DNA from: an uncultured Chitinophagaceae bacterium
GTDB taxonomy: Bacteria > Bacteroidota > Bacteroidia > Chitinophagales > Chitinophagaceae
Direction of reading: 5' to 3'
Assembly (NCBI GenBank): GCA_937862815.1
Contig: CALMED010000016.1
Location: 1 to 64,000 of the forward strand
Length of the DNA stretch: 64,000 bases
In this document: one piece after another, positions 1 to 7,825 of the stretch
How the letters are laid out: each line of letters begins with the position of its first letter
Position numbering within the stretch: position 1 is the stretch's first letter
Position numbers and translations under genes: made by a program
The notes under the pieces: generated by a model
The model's input: the letters and a program-made list of their open reading frames with translations, nothing else
Told to the model about the DNA's origin: nothing
Databases searched by the model: none

Positions 1-2353
1 CACTGCCGTTGAGGGTAACTGAGTTGGTGGGCAGGGTGATGCTGAGGTCGGGACCGGCGTTGGCCGTGGGTGCTTGATTGGGTGCCGGGTTTACTGTTAC
101 CTGAACAGTGTCCCGGCCAATCGCCCCCAGGTTGTCGGTGACACGCAGTTCAAACTGGTAGGTGCCTTGAATCAGATTATTGATAACGGTCTGTGCAGCC
201 GTGGGCGATACAATGGTGGGCGTATTGGGTCCGCTGAGGCGAACCCACTGAAAGGAGGCAATTGAACCATCAGGATCGGTACCACTTCCATTCAGGGTTA
301 CGGTATTGGTGGGCAGGGTGATGGTACGGTCCGGACCCGCATTCGCCACCGGGTTTTGGTTACTGTTGAGCCGGGAGTGATACACCAATACGGTTCCCGA
401 GTGGGGAGGCAGCGTAATGGTACCGGGATAGAGTACCCCTTTCATATCAATAAAATTGGCTCCCAGCCCAAAAGAGCGGGGAGAAGAGGTCTCATTGTAA
501 TAGAAACGGATGCTGTCGAGGCTGCTGATCGTGCGGGGCGAACGGCGGCTGTTGGGATCCTGTCCGGAAAAACTTCTCCAGTCGTTGAGTGTTTGATTCA
601 GCGCGCTTGTCCACGGCCGGCTGTACAGGCGGATGGTCTGGTTGTCGCTGATCGGCCGGCAGAAAAAATTGGAGTCGGCCGTACCAAACTGCTGGATGTC
701 GTTGTAGTCGGTATCCCATTTCATCACCAGTTGGTTATTGCGGCGGCTCACGAGGATGTTATCGAACATCTGCACATTACGTACCAACCAGGAACCGGCG
801 TTGGCCAATACCTGCAACTGGCCGGCACCTGCCGGGTCGGCAGAAGCGGAACCATTGTTGTACATCACATTACCGCGTAATACCAGGTCGTGGGCATTGT
901 GGAGAAAAATGCCGGAACCGGCACAATCGGCCACGGTATTATTCAGCAGTTCCACATTGGCCGCGTTATCGTCCATATAAATACCGTAAGCCGGCAGATA
1001 GCTCGCGCCTGTACGGCCGGCGGGTGCGGCCTTCCCGTTGAGTACGATGTTCCCGGTGATGCGGATCCCGGTGTAGTTGACCGGCGTGCTGGTTCCGTTC
1101 CAGGTATAAATACCACCGCCATCGTCTTTGTAAATGTTGAATCCGTCAATAAAGTTGTTCCGGATGTTGTAGTTATTACCAAACAGGAAATGAATGGCAT
1201 TGTAGCCGGTATTGATGATACTGTTGCCTTCCACGATGGTGCCATCGCCGCCGCTCAGGGAGATGGCGGAATACTCGAGCGCTGTAACGTTGAGACCGCG
1301 ACCGGTTCCTTCAATACCGGTAGTGTGAATGTAGTTGTTGCTGATCTGGGCGGTACGGCAGCCTGTAAGGAGGATGGCCACGTTATTGGTAAACTCGATG
1401 CGGCATCCCTGGATGCGTATGGTGTTGCTGTTGCTGCCGTAAATGGCAAATGAGCCGGAATAACGGATGTTGCAGTTCGTAATGGAGGTACCCGCCGCGT
1501 TCGACAGATGAAAGGTAAAATCGTTGGCCCCTTCAAAATCGAGCCCGTTAAAACTGTTACTGCCGGCTGTGAGTTGCACGAGGCGGGCGGTTTGTCCGGC
1601 CAGGGCCGATGTAGGCACAGACGTCGAAAACAAAAAAACTTTCTGGGAACTGGTGTTGTAATACCACTCACCGGGCAGGTCCATGGCATTTGGATGGTGT
1701 TGCAGGTAGTAGCCCCAGCCACTCTGGTGCTCGTCGGGCGATACATTCTGGTAGGTGAGTGTGGTTCCGCTCTGGCTGGTGATGCGGCCCCGGTCGGTGG
1801 TCCAGTTGTTTTTGCGGGGCACCACTTCTCCCCCCACCCAATCACCGGTCAGCTGGTTGTCGGTAAGGGTGTTGGGGCTGGTACCGGCTGTCATCGTACG
1901 GAAACCCGTGTTCGGGAAACGGGCGGGAAGCCGGTAACTACCCCCGAATACAAAGGTCTGGGGTTGTACCGGCAGTGCGACCGTACTTTCCCAGATATTA
2001 CCTCCGGCGGAGGTGAAGTTGATCAACTGGAAACCGGAAATAACGGGATTGGAACCGCTGCCGTAGGCGGCAAAAATGAGACCGGACCGGTTTACGGTCA
2101 TGCCCCCGTAAAACGTGTCGCCCCGGCGGAACAGGATAGAATCACCGGCCACGAGACTGCTCATAAAGGAATTGAGCCGTGAAAGCGTGCGCCAGGGAGT
2201 GGCGGGGTTTTGCGCCTGGGTGGCGGTATGGTTGTCGTCGCCGGCAGAGGAGAAATAATAGGCCCTGGAGAAAGACTGGTGCGAAACCAGCAGGAAAACA
2301 ACATTCATCAACAGCAGCCTGTAACTTCTACGGAAGTAAAAGTTCTGATTCAT
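1..2353 (-). CDS. Secreted right-handed beta-helix protein with PKD-like repeats (C-terminus cut off)
   Basis: The minus strand is open without a stop from an ATG at 2353 to the left edge, giving 784 codons of an incomplete protein. The start is followed by a basic stretch and a hydrophobic segment (RLLLMNVVFLLVS), a likely signal peptide. Residues about 30-650 are rich in Asn, Gly and short repeated turns such as NCNIRYSG, NNYIHTTG and GNSIINTG, which is the pattern of parallel beta-helix proteins of the pectate-lyase/Right_handed_beta_helix type. From about residue 665 comes a PKD/K319-like domain of about 94 residues (PVANAGPDRTI...), and a second copy begins at about 759. Family knowledge suggests polysaccharide binding or lyase activity at the cell surface; no catalytic residue can be assigned. 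It is divergent from the exopolysaccharide operon, so a link to that polymer is plausible but inferred. Confidence 0.85.
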   Translation of the reverse strand, partial: MNQNFYFRRSYRLLLMNVVFLLVSHQSFSRAYYFSSAGDDNHTATQAQNPATPWRTLSRLNSFMSSLVAGDSILFRRGDTFYGGMTVNRSGLIFAAYGSGSNPVISGFQLINFTSAGGNIWESTVALPVQPQTFVFGGSYRLPARFPNTGFRTMTAGTSPNTLTDNQLTGDWVGGEVVPRKNNWTTDRGRITSQSGTTLTYQNVSPDEHQSGWGYYLQHHPNAMDLPGEWYYNTSSQKVFLFSTSVPTSALAGQTARLVQLTAGSNSFNGLDFEGANDFTFHLSNAAGTSITNCNIRYSGSFAIYGSNSNTIRIQGCRIEFTNNVAILLTGCRTAQISNNYIHTTGIEGTGRGLNVTALEYSAISLSGGDGTIVEGNSIINTGYNAIHFLFGNNYNIRNNFIDGFNIYKDDGGGIYTWNGTSTPVNYTGIRITGNIVLNGKAAPAGRTGASYLPAYGIYMDDNAANVELLNNTVADCAGSGIFLHNAHDLVLRGNVMYNNGSASADPAGAGQLQVLANAGSWLVRNVQMFDNILVSRRNNQLVMKWDTDYNDIQQFGTADSNFFCRPISDNQTIRLYSRPWTSALNQTLNDWRSFSGQDPNSRRSPRTISSLDSIRFYYNETSSPRSFGLGANFIDMKGVLYPGTITLPPHSGTVLVYHSRLNSNQNPVANAGPDRTITLPTNTVTLNGSGTDPDGSIASFQWVRLSGPNTPTIVSPTAAQTVINNLIQGTYQFELRVTDNLGAIGRDTVQVTVNPAPNQAPTANAGPDLSITLPTNSVTLNGS
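24..323. repeat. Direct repeat encoding tandem PKD-like domains
   Basis: An identical 18-base stretch (TTGGTGGGCAGGGTGATG on the plus strand) occurs at 24-41 and 306-323, 282 bases or exactly 94 codons apart. It falls at the same place in two consecutive PKD-like domains of the minus-strand beta-helix gene, so the domains arose by in-frame tandem duplication. More copies may lie beyond the left edge. Confidence 0.8.
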
Positions 2354-2967
2354 TTGGATACGGATTAGTTTTCTGAAATAGGATATTGTCTACATATTGG
2401 ATCTTACACATGCACTACTCACAATTTTCAATTTCTGCAATCTGTTACACGGTCTGGAGATTTTCAAAAACTATGCCAGTCCGGTTGCAGCCTTGCCAAA
2501 TGAACGTTGTGTGCAGAATTCTGTCCGATATAAAAACAACGTGCTCTTTCGGTCTACAATATTACTCGGTGGGCGTCCTTTATACAATGGGGATGAGCAT
2601 GTTTTTTCCCTGAAAATGCCCCACTATTAAGGCATGGTAAATACCCGGTGGTCTGGGCAATTGTACGCAGGCCGGGGGCAGTCGGGCTGATCCAAAAAGA
2701 GGCCTGGGAAGGGTCTGAATAAGTAGTTGCATGTAGCTGTTGAAACAAAAAACCTGCACCGGAGCGGACCGGAACCGTGAAAAATAATATTTCATTTATT
2801 CAGTATTTTTACTAATTTGCTCTCGATTTATAGCTAACCGCTATCCCGTAATCCGAGATCCTCGCTCAAAGACCCCTCTTTACCAATTCCTTCTCAAAGC
2901 CACAGGTCTGTAGAAAACGAGTATAAATTGTGATTCCGTTGACCCGGAAACCAACGCTGAAACCATC
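2354..2967. other. 614-base intergenic region between divergent genes
   Basis: No convincing gene. The region is visibly more AT-rich than the genes on both sides, and the short open frames in it have no recognisable protein character. It must hold the promoter of the minus-strand beta-helix gene and the promoter plus long leader of the exopolysaccharide operon. The only structure I can point to is the pair of short elements at 2800-2838, also found upstream of the acyltransferase at 25567. Confidence 0.6.
2800..2838 (+). promoter_or_regulatory. Putative exopolysaccharide operon promoter/leader element
   Basis: This stretch contains TCAGTATTTTTA (2800-2811), with a near-match to the TAnnTTTG -7 box, then CTAATTTG (2812-2819) and TTTATAGCTAAC (2827-2838). 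Transcription from here would leave a leader of about 130-150 bases before the ATG at 2968. Both 12-base elements recur upstream of 25567, which suggests a functional site rather than chance. The exact start point is unknown. Confidence 0.35.
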
Positions 2968-3747
2968 ATGAGCCTAACCAGAAGCAATATATTAGCGGCT
3001 ACCGCATTGATGCTACTTTTATTGGCCGGCAGCAGTTGCACCGACACCCGGAGTGTAGTCTATTTCAATGGCGTGCCCGATTCAGAAGTGCGATCTAAAA
3101 CACCTGTCCCGGAAACCGTCATCGGCAAGAACGACATTCTCAGCATAACCGTCAGCAGCCTCAACCCCGATGCCACGGCCATTTTCAACGCCCCCACCAC
3201 CAATACCGCCAGCAGCGGCATTCCGCCCGGCTACCTGGTCAGTGCAGAGGGGTATATCCTGTTTCCGATCCTGGGTAATATCAAAGCGGAGGGAATGACC
3301 AAAGAGCAATTGAAAAACGAAATCACCCGCAAACTGGTGGAGCGCCAGTTACTCACCGATCCCATTGTGGCCATCCGGTTTCTGAATTTCCGGGTTACGG
3401 TACTGGGAGAGGTAAAGAACCCGGCCGTTTTGACCATCCCGAATGAAAAAATTTCCCTGCTCGAAGCCATTGGCATGGCTGGCGACCTTACCATCAATGC
3501 GAAACGCGACAATGTGCTCATTCTCCGGGAGGAAGAAGGAACAAAGACCATCAAGCGCATCAACCTGAACTCCGATGAACTGCTGACCTCCCCCTACTAT
3601 TACCTGCGTTCGAACGATATTGTATATGTGGAACCGAACAAAAACGCAGTAAAACAAAACAAACTCAACACCAACCAGACCTGGATCACCGTAGCCCTGG
3701 GCGTGATGTCGCTGGGCATCATCCTGCTGGACCGTATCTCCCTGTAA
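2968..3747 (+). CDS. Wza-like polysaccharide export lipoprotein
   Basis: The protein has 259 residues. A lipoprotein signal peptide ends in LLAGSSC with the lipidated Cys at 24. A Poly_export (BexD/CtrA/VexA) domain follows at about 45-140 with the typical IGKNDILSITV and GYLVSAEGYILFPILG segments. An SLBB domain comes next at about 145-215 (VTVLGEVKNPAVLTIPNEKISLLEAIGMAG). A single hydrophobic helix sits at the C-terminus, as in outer-membrane Wza-type translocons of Bacteroidota. It is the first gene of the polysaccharide operon and is followed after 10 bases by its cognate inner-membrane kinase. Role: outer-membrane channel for the finished polymer. The start ATG directly precedes the signal peptide. 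Confidence 0.93.
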   Translation: MSLTRSNILAATALMLLLLAGSSCTDTRSVVYFNGVPDSEVRSKTPVPETVIGKNDILSITVSSLNPDATAIFNAPTTNTASSGIPPGYLVSAEGYILFPILGNIKAEGMTKEQLKNEITRKLVERQLLTDPIVAIRFLNFRVTVLGEVKNPAVLTIPNEKISLLEAIGMAGDLTINAKRDNVLILREEEGTKTIKRINLNSDELLTSPYYYLRSNDIVYVEPNKNAVKQNKLNTNQTWITVALGVMSLGIILLDRISL

Positions 3748-3757
3748 AACAAAAAAA

Positions 3758-6091
3758 ATGCGAGTGATTAAAGATAGTTCCAACACCGCCAACCGGAAAG
3801 AACAGAACCTGCTGGGACAGCTTTGGTTCAAGTACTTTCCCTACTGGCCATTGTTTTTCATCTTCATTCTCCTGTTTCTGGCAGGGGGCTGGGTGTACCT
3901 GCGCTATGCCACCCCGCAGTACGAGGCCAGTGCGGCCATCCTCATTAAGGATGATAAGAAAGGGGAAGATGAATCCAAGGTGATTGAATCGCTGAACCAG
4001 CTTTCCGTAAAAAAAATCATGGAAAACGAGGCCGAAGTCATCCGCTCCCGGTCCCTGATGGTGGAAGTGGTGAAAAAACTGCATCTCTACGCCCCCATCT
4101 TTGAGGAACAATCCATCCGAACGGTATCGGCCTATGAACATACACCGGTAAAAATTCAGGTGCTCAACCCCGATTCGCTCCAGGAGACGCCCTCAAAAGT
4201 TAACTTCCGGTACGACCACAAGAAGCAACAGGTAATCATTGGCACAGAACAATTCAAGCTGAACGAATGGGTACCCACTGCTTATGGAACCCTGAAATTT
4301 GTACCAAACAATGTAAACGGCACATTTAAAGACCCCCTGCATTTTTACCTGGTTGACCCCAAGAAAGTGACCATCAACCTGCTACAGCGGCTTGATATCA
4401 GCCCGGCCAATAAGCTGTCTACGATCATCGTAATGAAGATCCGTGACGAAAATCCGCGTTGCGCCGAAGACATCCTCAACGAACTGATGAATGCCTATAA
4501 CCGGGCGGCCGTGAATGATAAAAACGTATTGGCCAGCAACACCCTGCAGTTCCTGGAAGATCGCCTGGGCAGAGTTGGGAACCAACTGGACACCATTGAG
4601 CGCAAACTGCAGCAGTACAAAACCAGCAGCGGCGCTATTGAAATTGGTTCCCAGGGTTCGCTCTACCTGCAAAACGTAGGCGCCATTGACCAGAAAATGG
4701 CAGAAGTAAACACACAACTCAGCGTGCTGACACAAATTGAAAACTACGTTAAATCAAAAAACAATACCGGAGGCATTGTCCCGTCCACCGTGGGTGTTTC
4801 GGATCCATTGCTGAGTGATCTCGTAAACAAGTTGTACGATTCGGAACTGCAGTATGAAAAACTGAAACGCACCACCGCAGAAAACAACCCGATGCTGGTA
4901 TCCATCAACGACCAGATTGATAAGATCAAACCCAGCATCCTGGAAAACATCCGCAACCAACGGGCCGGACTGGAAGCCAACCGTTCCAATCTGAACACGC
5001 TCACCAACCGCTATTCCTCCATGCTCAGCTCCATTCCGCAGAAAGAAAGGAACCTGGTGGAGATCAGCCGTAACCACAGCATCATCAGCAACGTGTATAA
5101 CTTCCTGCTGCAGAAGCGGGAAGAAACAGCGCTTTCACTTACTTCTACCGTAGCCAACAGCCGCATCATTGACAAAGCACAGGCCTCCTTTGGCCCGGTA
5201 AGCCCCAACAATAAACTCATTTACCTCATTGCCATCTGTGCTGCACTGGCACTGGCCATCGCCATCATTACCGCCAATGAACTCATCAACCCAACCGTGC
5301 TTTTCCGGCACGAAATAGAAGAGTTTACCTCCATTCCGGTAATCGGTGAAATCATTTTCAATGACACCAAAGAAGCGATTGTCATTGGTGCCGGAAAAAG
5401 AAGTTTTATCGCAGAACAGTTCCGCAACCTGCGTACTTCCCTCCCCTATCTGGGCGTAAATGCCGCTAAAAAAAGAGTGTTGGTTACCTCCACTATTTCA
5501 GGAGAAGGGAAAAGCTTTGTAGCCGCCAACCTGGGAGTGAGCGTAGCCATCTCGGGTAAGAAGGTTGTACTGATGGAATTTGACCTCAGCGATCCCACTC
5601 TCTGTCAGAAACTGGGCGTGGAAACCGAAGACAAGATTGGTTTGTCGGAATACCTGAGCGGGATAGCTGAACCGGGAGACCTGGTTCGTCCCAGCGGAAT
5701 ACACGAAAACCTGTTCGTGATCTCATCCGGCAAGCTGCCGGAAAACCCGTCCGAACTCATCATGAACAAACTAGTACCGGAATTGCTTGACTACCTCAAT
5801 GAGCAGTTCGACATGATCATCATGGACACAGCACCCGTGGGTTTATTGTCGGATGCCTATGTGTTATCGGCCTACACCGACGCCACGCTGTACATGGTGC
5901 GGCACCGCTATACGCCGAAGACATCCGTTCAACGGATTGACGAGAACAACAAAATCAATGAACTGAAGAATATGGCCATTGTCTTCAACGGTGTAAAGTC
6001 GCGTGGATTTGGCAAAAAAGGATATGGCTACGGTTACGGGTATGGCTATATCAGCAACGACACCCGTAAAGACAAACGGAAAAGCGCCTGA
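3758..6091 (+). CDS. Wzc-like polysaccharide copolymerase with cytoplasmic tyrosine kinase domain
   Basis: The protein has 777 residues. There is a Wzz domain with a first membrane helix at about 28-48, a long coiled-coil periplasmic part (about 180-450, with a GNVR-like segment), and a second membrane helix at about 488-508. A BY-kinase (CpsD/CapB family) domain follows: Walker A STISGEGKS near 577-585, Walker A' VVLMEFDLSD near 604, and Walker B MIIMDTAPVG near 685-694. The C-terminus holds a run of five Gly-Tyr pairs before a basic tail, the presumed autophosphorylation cluster. Known role: with the Wza-like lipoprotein it controls chain length and export through cycles of Tyr phosphorylation. 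It is a one-protein (proteobacterial-style) BY-kinase. It follows the export lipoprotein gene by 10 bases. Confidence 0.94.
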   Translation: MRVIKDSSNTANRKEQNLLGQLWFKYFPYWPLFFIFILLFLAGGWVYLRYATPQYEASAAILIKDDKKGEDESKVIESLNQLSVKKIMENEAEVIRSRSLMVEVVKKLHLYAPIFEEQSIRTVSAYEHTPVKIQVLNPDSLQETPSKVNFRYDHKKQQVIIGTEQFKLNEWVPTAYGTLKFVPNNVNGTFKDPLHFYLVDPKKVTINLLQRLDISPANKLSTIIVMKIRDENPRCAEDILNELMNAYNRAAVNDKNVLASNTLQFLEDRLGRVGNQLDTIERKLQQYKTSSGAIEIGSQGSLYLQNVGAIDQKMAEVNTQLSVLTQIENYVKSKNNTGGIVPSTVGVSDPLLSDLVNKLYDSELQYEKLKRTTAENNPMLVSINDQIDKIKPSILENIRNQRAGLEANRSNLNTLTNRYSSMLSSIPQKERNLVEISRNHSIISNVYNFLLQKREETALSLTSTVANSRIIDKAQASFGPVSPNNKLIYLIAICAALALAIAIITANELINPTVLFRHEIEEFTSIPVIGEIIFNDTKEAIVIGAGKRSFIAEQFRNLRTSLPYLGVNAAKKRVLVTSTISGEGKSFVAANLGVSVAISGKKVVLMEFDLSDPTLCQKLGVETEDKIGLSEYLSGIAEPGDLVRPSGIHENLFVISSGKLPENPSELIMNKLVPELLDYLNEQFDMIIMDTAPVGLLSDAYVLSAYTDATLYMVRHRYTPKTSVQRIDENNKINELKNMAIVFNGVKSRGFGKKGYGYGYGYGYISNDTRKDKRKSA

Positions 6092-6306
6092 CCCGGCCCG
6101 GTTTCGTTTCAGGCATTCGTTATAATCCGACACCCCGCACCACCCTCCGTAACGGCTGTAATAAACCATGCGGTGAAGTGGATGATGTGAGTGACGGTGG
6201 CGAAGCCGTCCCCGGAAACAAGAATGGAAAAAGCCCACTTTCCAATATATGATCAACCCAGAGAACCTCAGTTATTGTTTAACTGAACGCCAAAAGACCT
6301 TACAGT

Positions 6307-6870
6307 ATGAGCAACACAAGAAAGTGGTATGCCGTTTACACCCGTCCCCGTACGGAAAAAAAGGTAGCCGAACAGCTGACCCGGAAAGGCTTCGAAACCT
6401 ATGCGCCGCTGAACCGCGTTGTACGCCAATGGAGTGACAGGAAAAAAATTATTTATGAGCCCCTGTTCACATCCTACGTGTTCGTACGGGTGGAGGAAAC
6501 AGAACTGTCCAATCTGCGACAGGCAGATTCGGCCATCGTGAACCTGGTGTACTGGCTCAACAAACCCGCTGTAATCCGGGATGCCGAAATTGACCTGATC
6601 CGCAGGTTTTTAAATGAGCACACAAATGTGCAGGTGGAAAGAACGCCCATCCAGGTAAACGACAACATCCGGGTGCTGGGAGGTCCGCTCATGGACCAGG
6701 AGGGGCAGGTGGTGTCGGTACAACGCAAGACCGTGAAAGTGATTCTCCCCTCGTTGGGTTACATGATGCAGGCAGAGATTAACCAGCGGAACCTGGAATT
6801 GCTTGAACCCCTTTCGGGCAGCAAAGCAACCCACCGCGAAATTTACACGTCGTTGCGAATGGTGAAGTAA
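6307..6870 (+). CDS. UpxY-family NusG-like transcription antiterminator
   Basis: The protein has 187 residues. The N-terminal NGN domain opens with KWYAVYTRPRTEKKVAEQL and includes the SYVFVRV segment. A KOW motif (VNDNIRVLGGPLMDQEGQVVSV) lies at about 117-138. NusG paralogues of this length inside capsule loci of Bacteroidota are the UpxY family, known in Bacteroides to prevent premature termination in their own locus. It lies third in the gene order rather than directly behind the operon promoter, after a 215-base gap that shows no clear terminator. The gap may carry its own promoter. Role as operon-specific processivity factor is inferred from family and position. Confidence 0.88.
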   Translation: MSNTRKWYAVYTRPRTEKKVAEQLTRKGFETYAPLNRVVRQWSDRKKIIYEPLFTSYVFVRVEETELSNLRQADSAIVNLVYWLNKPAVIRDAEIDLIRRFLNEHTNVQVERTPIQVNDNIRVLGGPLMDQEGQVVSVQRKTVKVILPSLGYMMQAEINQRNLELLEPLSGSKATHREIYTSLRMVK

Positions 6871-6914
6871 ACCCGTAACGGGAGACCAATATAACTGTAC
6901 CCTTAATCAAGTCT

Positions 6915-7322
6915 ATGCCGCTGCAGGATGTACAACTGATCGAATTACCCAAGATCCCGGATGAACGGGGAAACCTTTCCTTCTTTGAAAACAACGCCCC
7001 GATTCCATTTGAAATCAAACGGGCCTACTGGATTTACGATGTGCCCGGAGGAGAATCCCGGGGCGGGCACGCCTACCGCACACTGCAGGAATTCGTTGTA
7101 GCCCTTTCCGGCAGTTTTGATATTGTGATCAATGACGGAAATGAAGAGAAACGGATCTCGCTGAACCGCTCCTACAAAGGCGTGTATGTTCCGCGGATGA
7201 TCTGGCGGCACCTTGAGAACTTCTCCACCAACGCACTGGTGCTGATTGTTGCCGACCAACCCTATGACGAAGCGGAATACATCCGCGATTTCAATGAGTT
7301 CCGAAACCTGCAAAACATATGA
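6915..7322 (+). CDS. FdtA/QdtA-type sugar 3,4-ketoisomerase paralogue 1 (altered active-site motif)
   Basis: The protein has 135 residues: a cupin of the WxcM/FdtA family, whose members interconvert dTDP-4-keto-6-deoxyglucose and the 3-keto sugar. The signature PGGESRGGHAY is present at 45-54, but the second histidine of the family's HxH pair is Tyr54. The neighbour's copy has HAH. That histidine is regarded as catalytically important in characterised FdtA, so this copy may be weak, altered in specificity or a structural partner. It overlaps the next gene by 4 bases (ATGA), which indicates translational coupling. It lies in an amino-deoxysugar module with an aminotransferase and an acyltransferase. 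Confidence 0.87.
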   Translation: MPLQDVQLIELPKIPDERGNLSFFENNAPIPFEIKRAYWIYDVPGGESRGGHAYRTLQEFVVALSGSFDIVINDGNEEKRISLNRSYKGVYVPRMIWRHLENFSTNALVLIVADQPYDEAEYIRDFNEFRNLQNI

Positions 7323-7753
7323 TCGCCGTACGTACCTCTGTCCACGATTGCTCCCTGGTGGATCTGCCCAAGATCCACAACCGGGCCGGCAACATCACAC
7401 CGGTGAATGCACATGATGATGTTCCGTTTGACATCAAACGCATTTATTATCTCTACGATATGCCCGGCGGAGAATCCCGGGGCGGCCATGCCCACAAACA
7501 ACTCAAACAGCTGATTGTGGCAGCGAGCGGCAGCTTTGAAGTGGTACTCAACGACGGCAAAGAAACCCGCCGGTTTTACCTTAACCACCCCTACTATGGC
7601 CTCCTGGTGGTGCCGGGCATCTGGCGGGAACTGGTGAATTTTTCCTCCGGCTCCATTTGCCTGGTACTGGCTTCTGAAATTTACAACGAAGACGACTACC
7701 TGCGGCATTACCAGGATTACCTGGATTTTATCCGGACTGGAAACCGCCATTAA
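7319..7753 (+). CDS. FdtA/QdtA-type sugar 3,4-ketoisomerase paralogue 2
   Basis: The protein has 144 residues, collinear with the preceding gene product and clearly a tandem duplicate. It keeps the full motif PGGESRGGHAH (residues 49-59, His57 and His59), so it is the better candidate for the active dTDP-4-dehydro-6-deoxyglucose 3,4-ketoisomerase. Its ATG overlaps the stop of paralogue 1. The product, a dTDP-3-keto-6-deoxyhexose, would be the substrate of the DegT-family aminotransferase at 9606. The dTDP-glucose synthase and 4,6-dehydratase (rmlA/rmlB) needed upstream are not in this window. Confidence 0.9.
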   Translation: MIAVRTSVHDCSLVDLPKIHNRAGNITPVNAHDDVPFDIKRIYYLYDMPGGESRGGHAHKQLKQLIVAASGSFEVVLNDGKETRRFYLNHPYYGLLVVPGIWRELVNFSSGSICLVLASEIYNEDDYLRHYQDYLDFIRTGNRH

Positions 7754-7788
7754 CGTAGCAGAGCCAGCTATCCATTACCGATAAAACT

Positions 7789-7821
7789 TTTGGAAAAAAC
7801 AGAAAGATTTCTGTTAATTTG
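7789..7821 (+). promoter_or_regulatory. Possible internal promoter before the FemAB-like gene
   Basis: TTTG at 7789-7792 and TTAATTTG at 7814-7821 are separated by 21 bases, close to the TTTG / TAnnTTTG arrangement of Bacteroidota promoters with one mismatch in the -7 box. The ATG at 7826 is only 4 bases further on, so a transcript from here would be almost leaderless. Confidence 0.35.
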
Positions 7822-7825
7822 ACCC

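Noticed and set aside
356..2182. Several plus-strand open frames (for example 356-880, 890-1453, 1508-2182) across the first 2.2 kb
   Set aside because: The minus strand is open from 2353 to 1 with a signal peptide, beta-helix repeats and in-frame PKD-like domains. The plus-strand frames have no recognisable protein features and are antisense shadows.
2386..2795. Short frames on both strands in the 2354-2967 intergenic region
   Set aside because: They are short, have Cys- and His-rich or low-complexity sequence unlike any family, and lie in AT-rich DNA; no start signal supports them.
6249..6437. 62-residue frame overlapping the start of the UpxY-like gene
   Set aside because: It overlaps the well-supported NusG-like gene in another frame and its sequence is the shifted translation of that gene.
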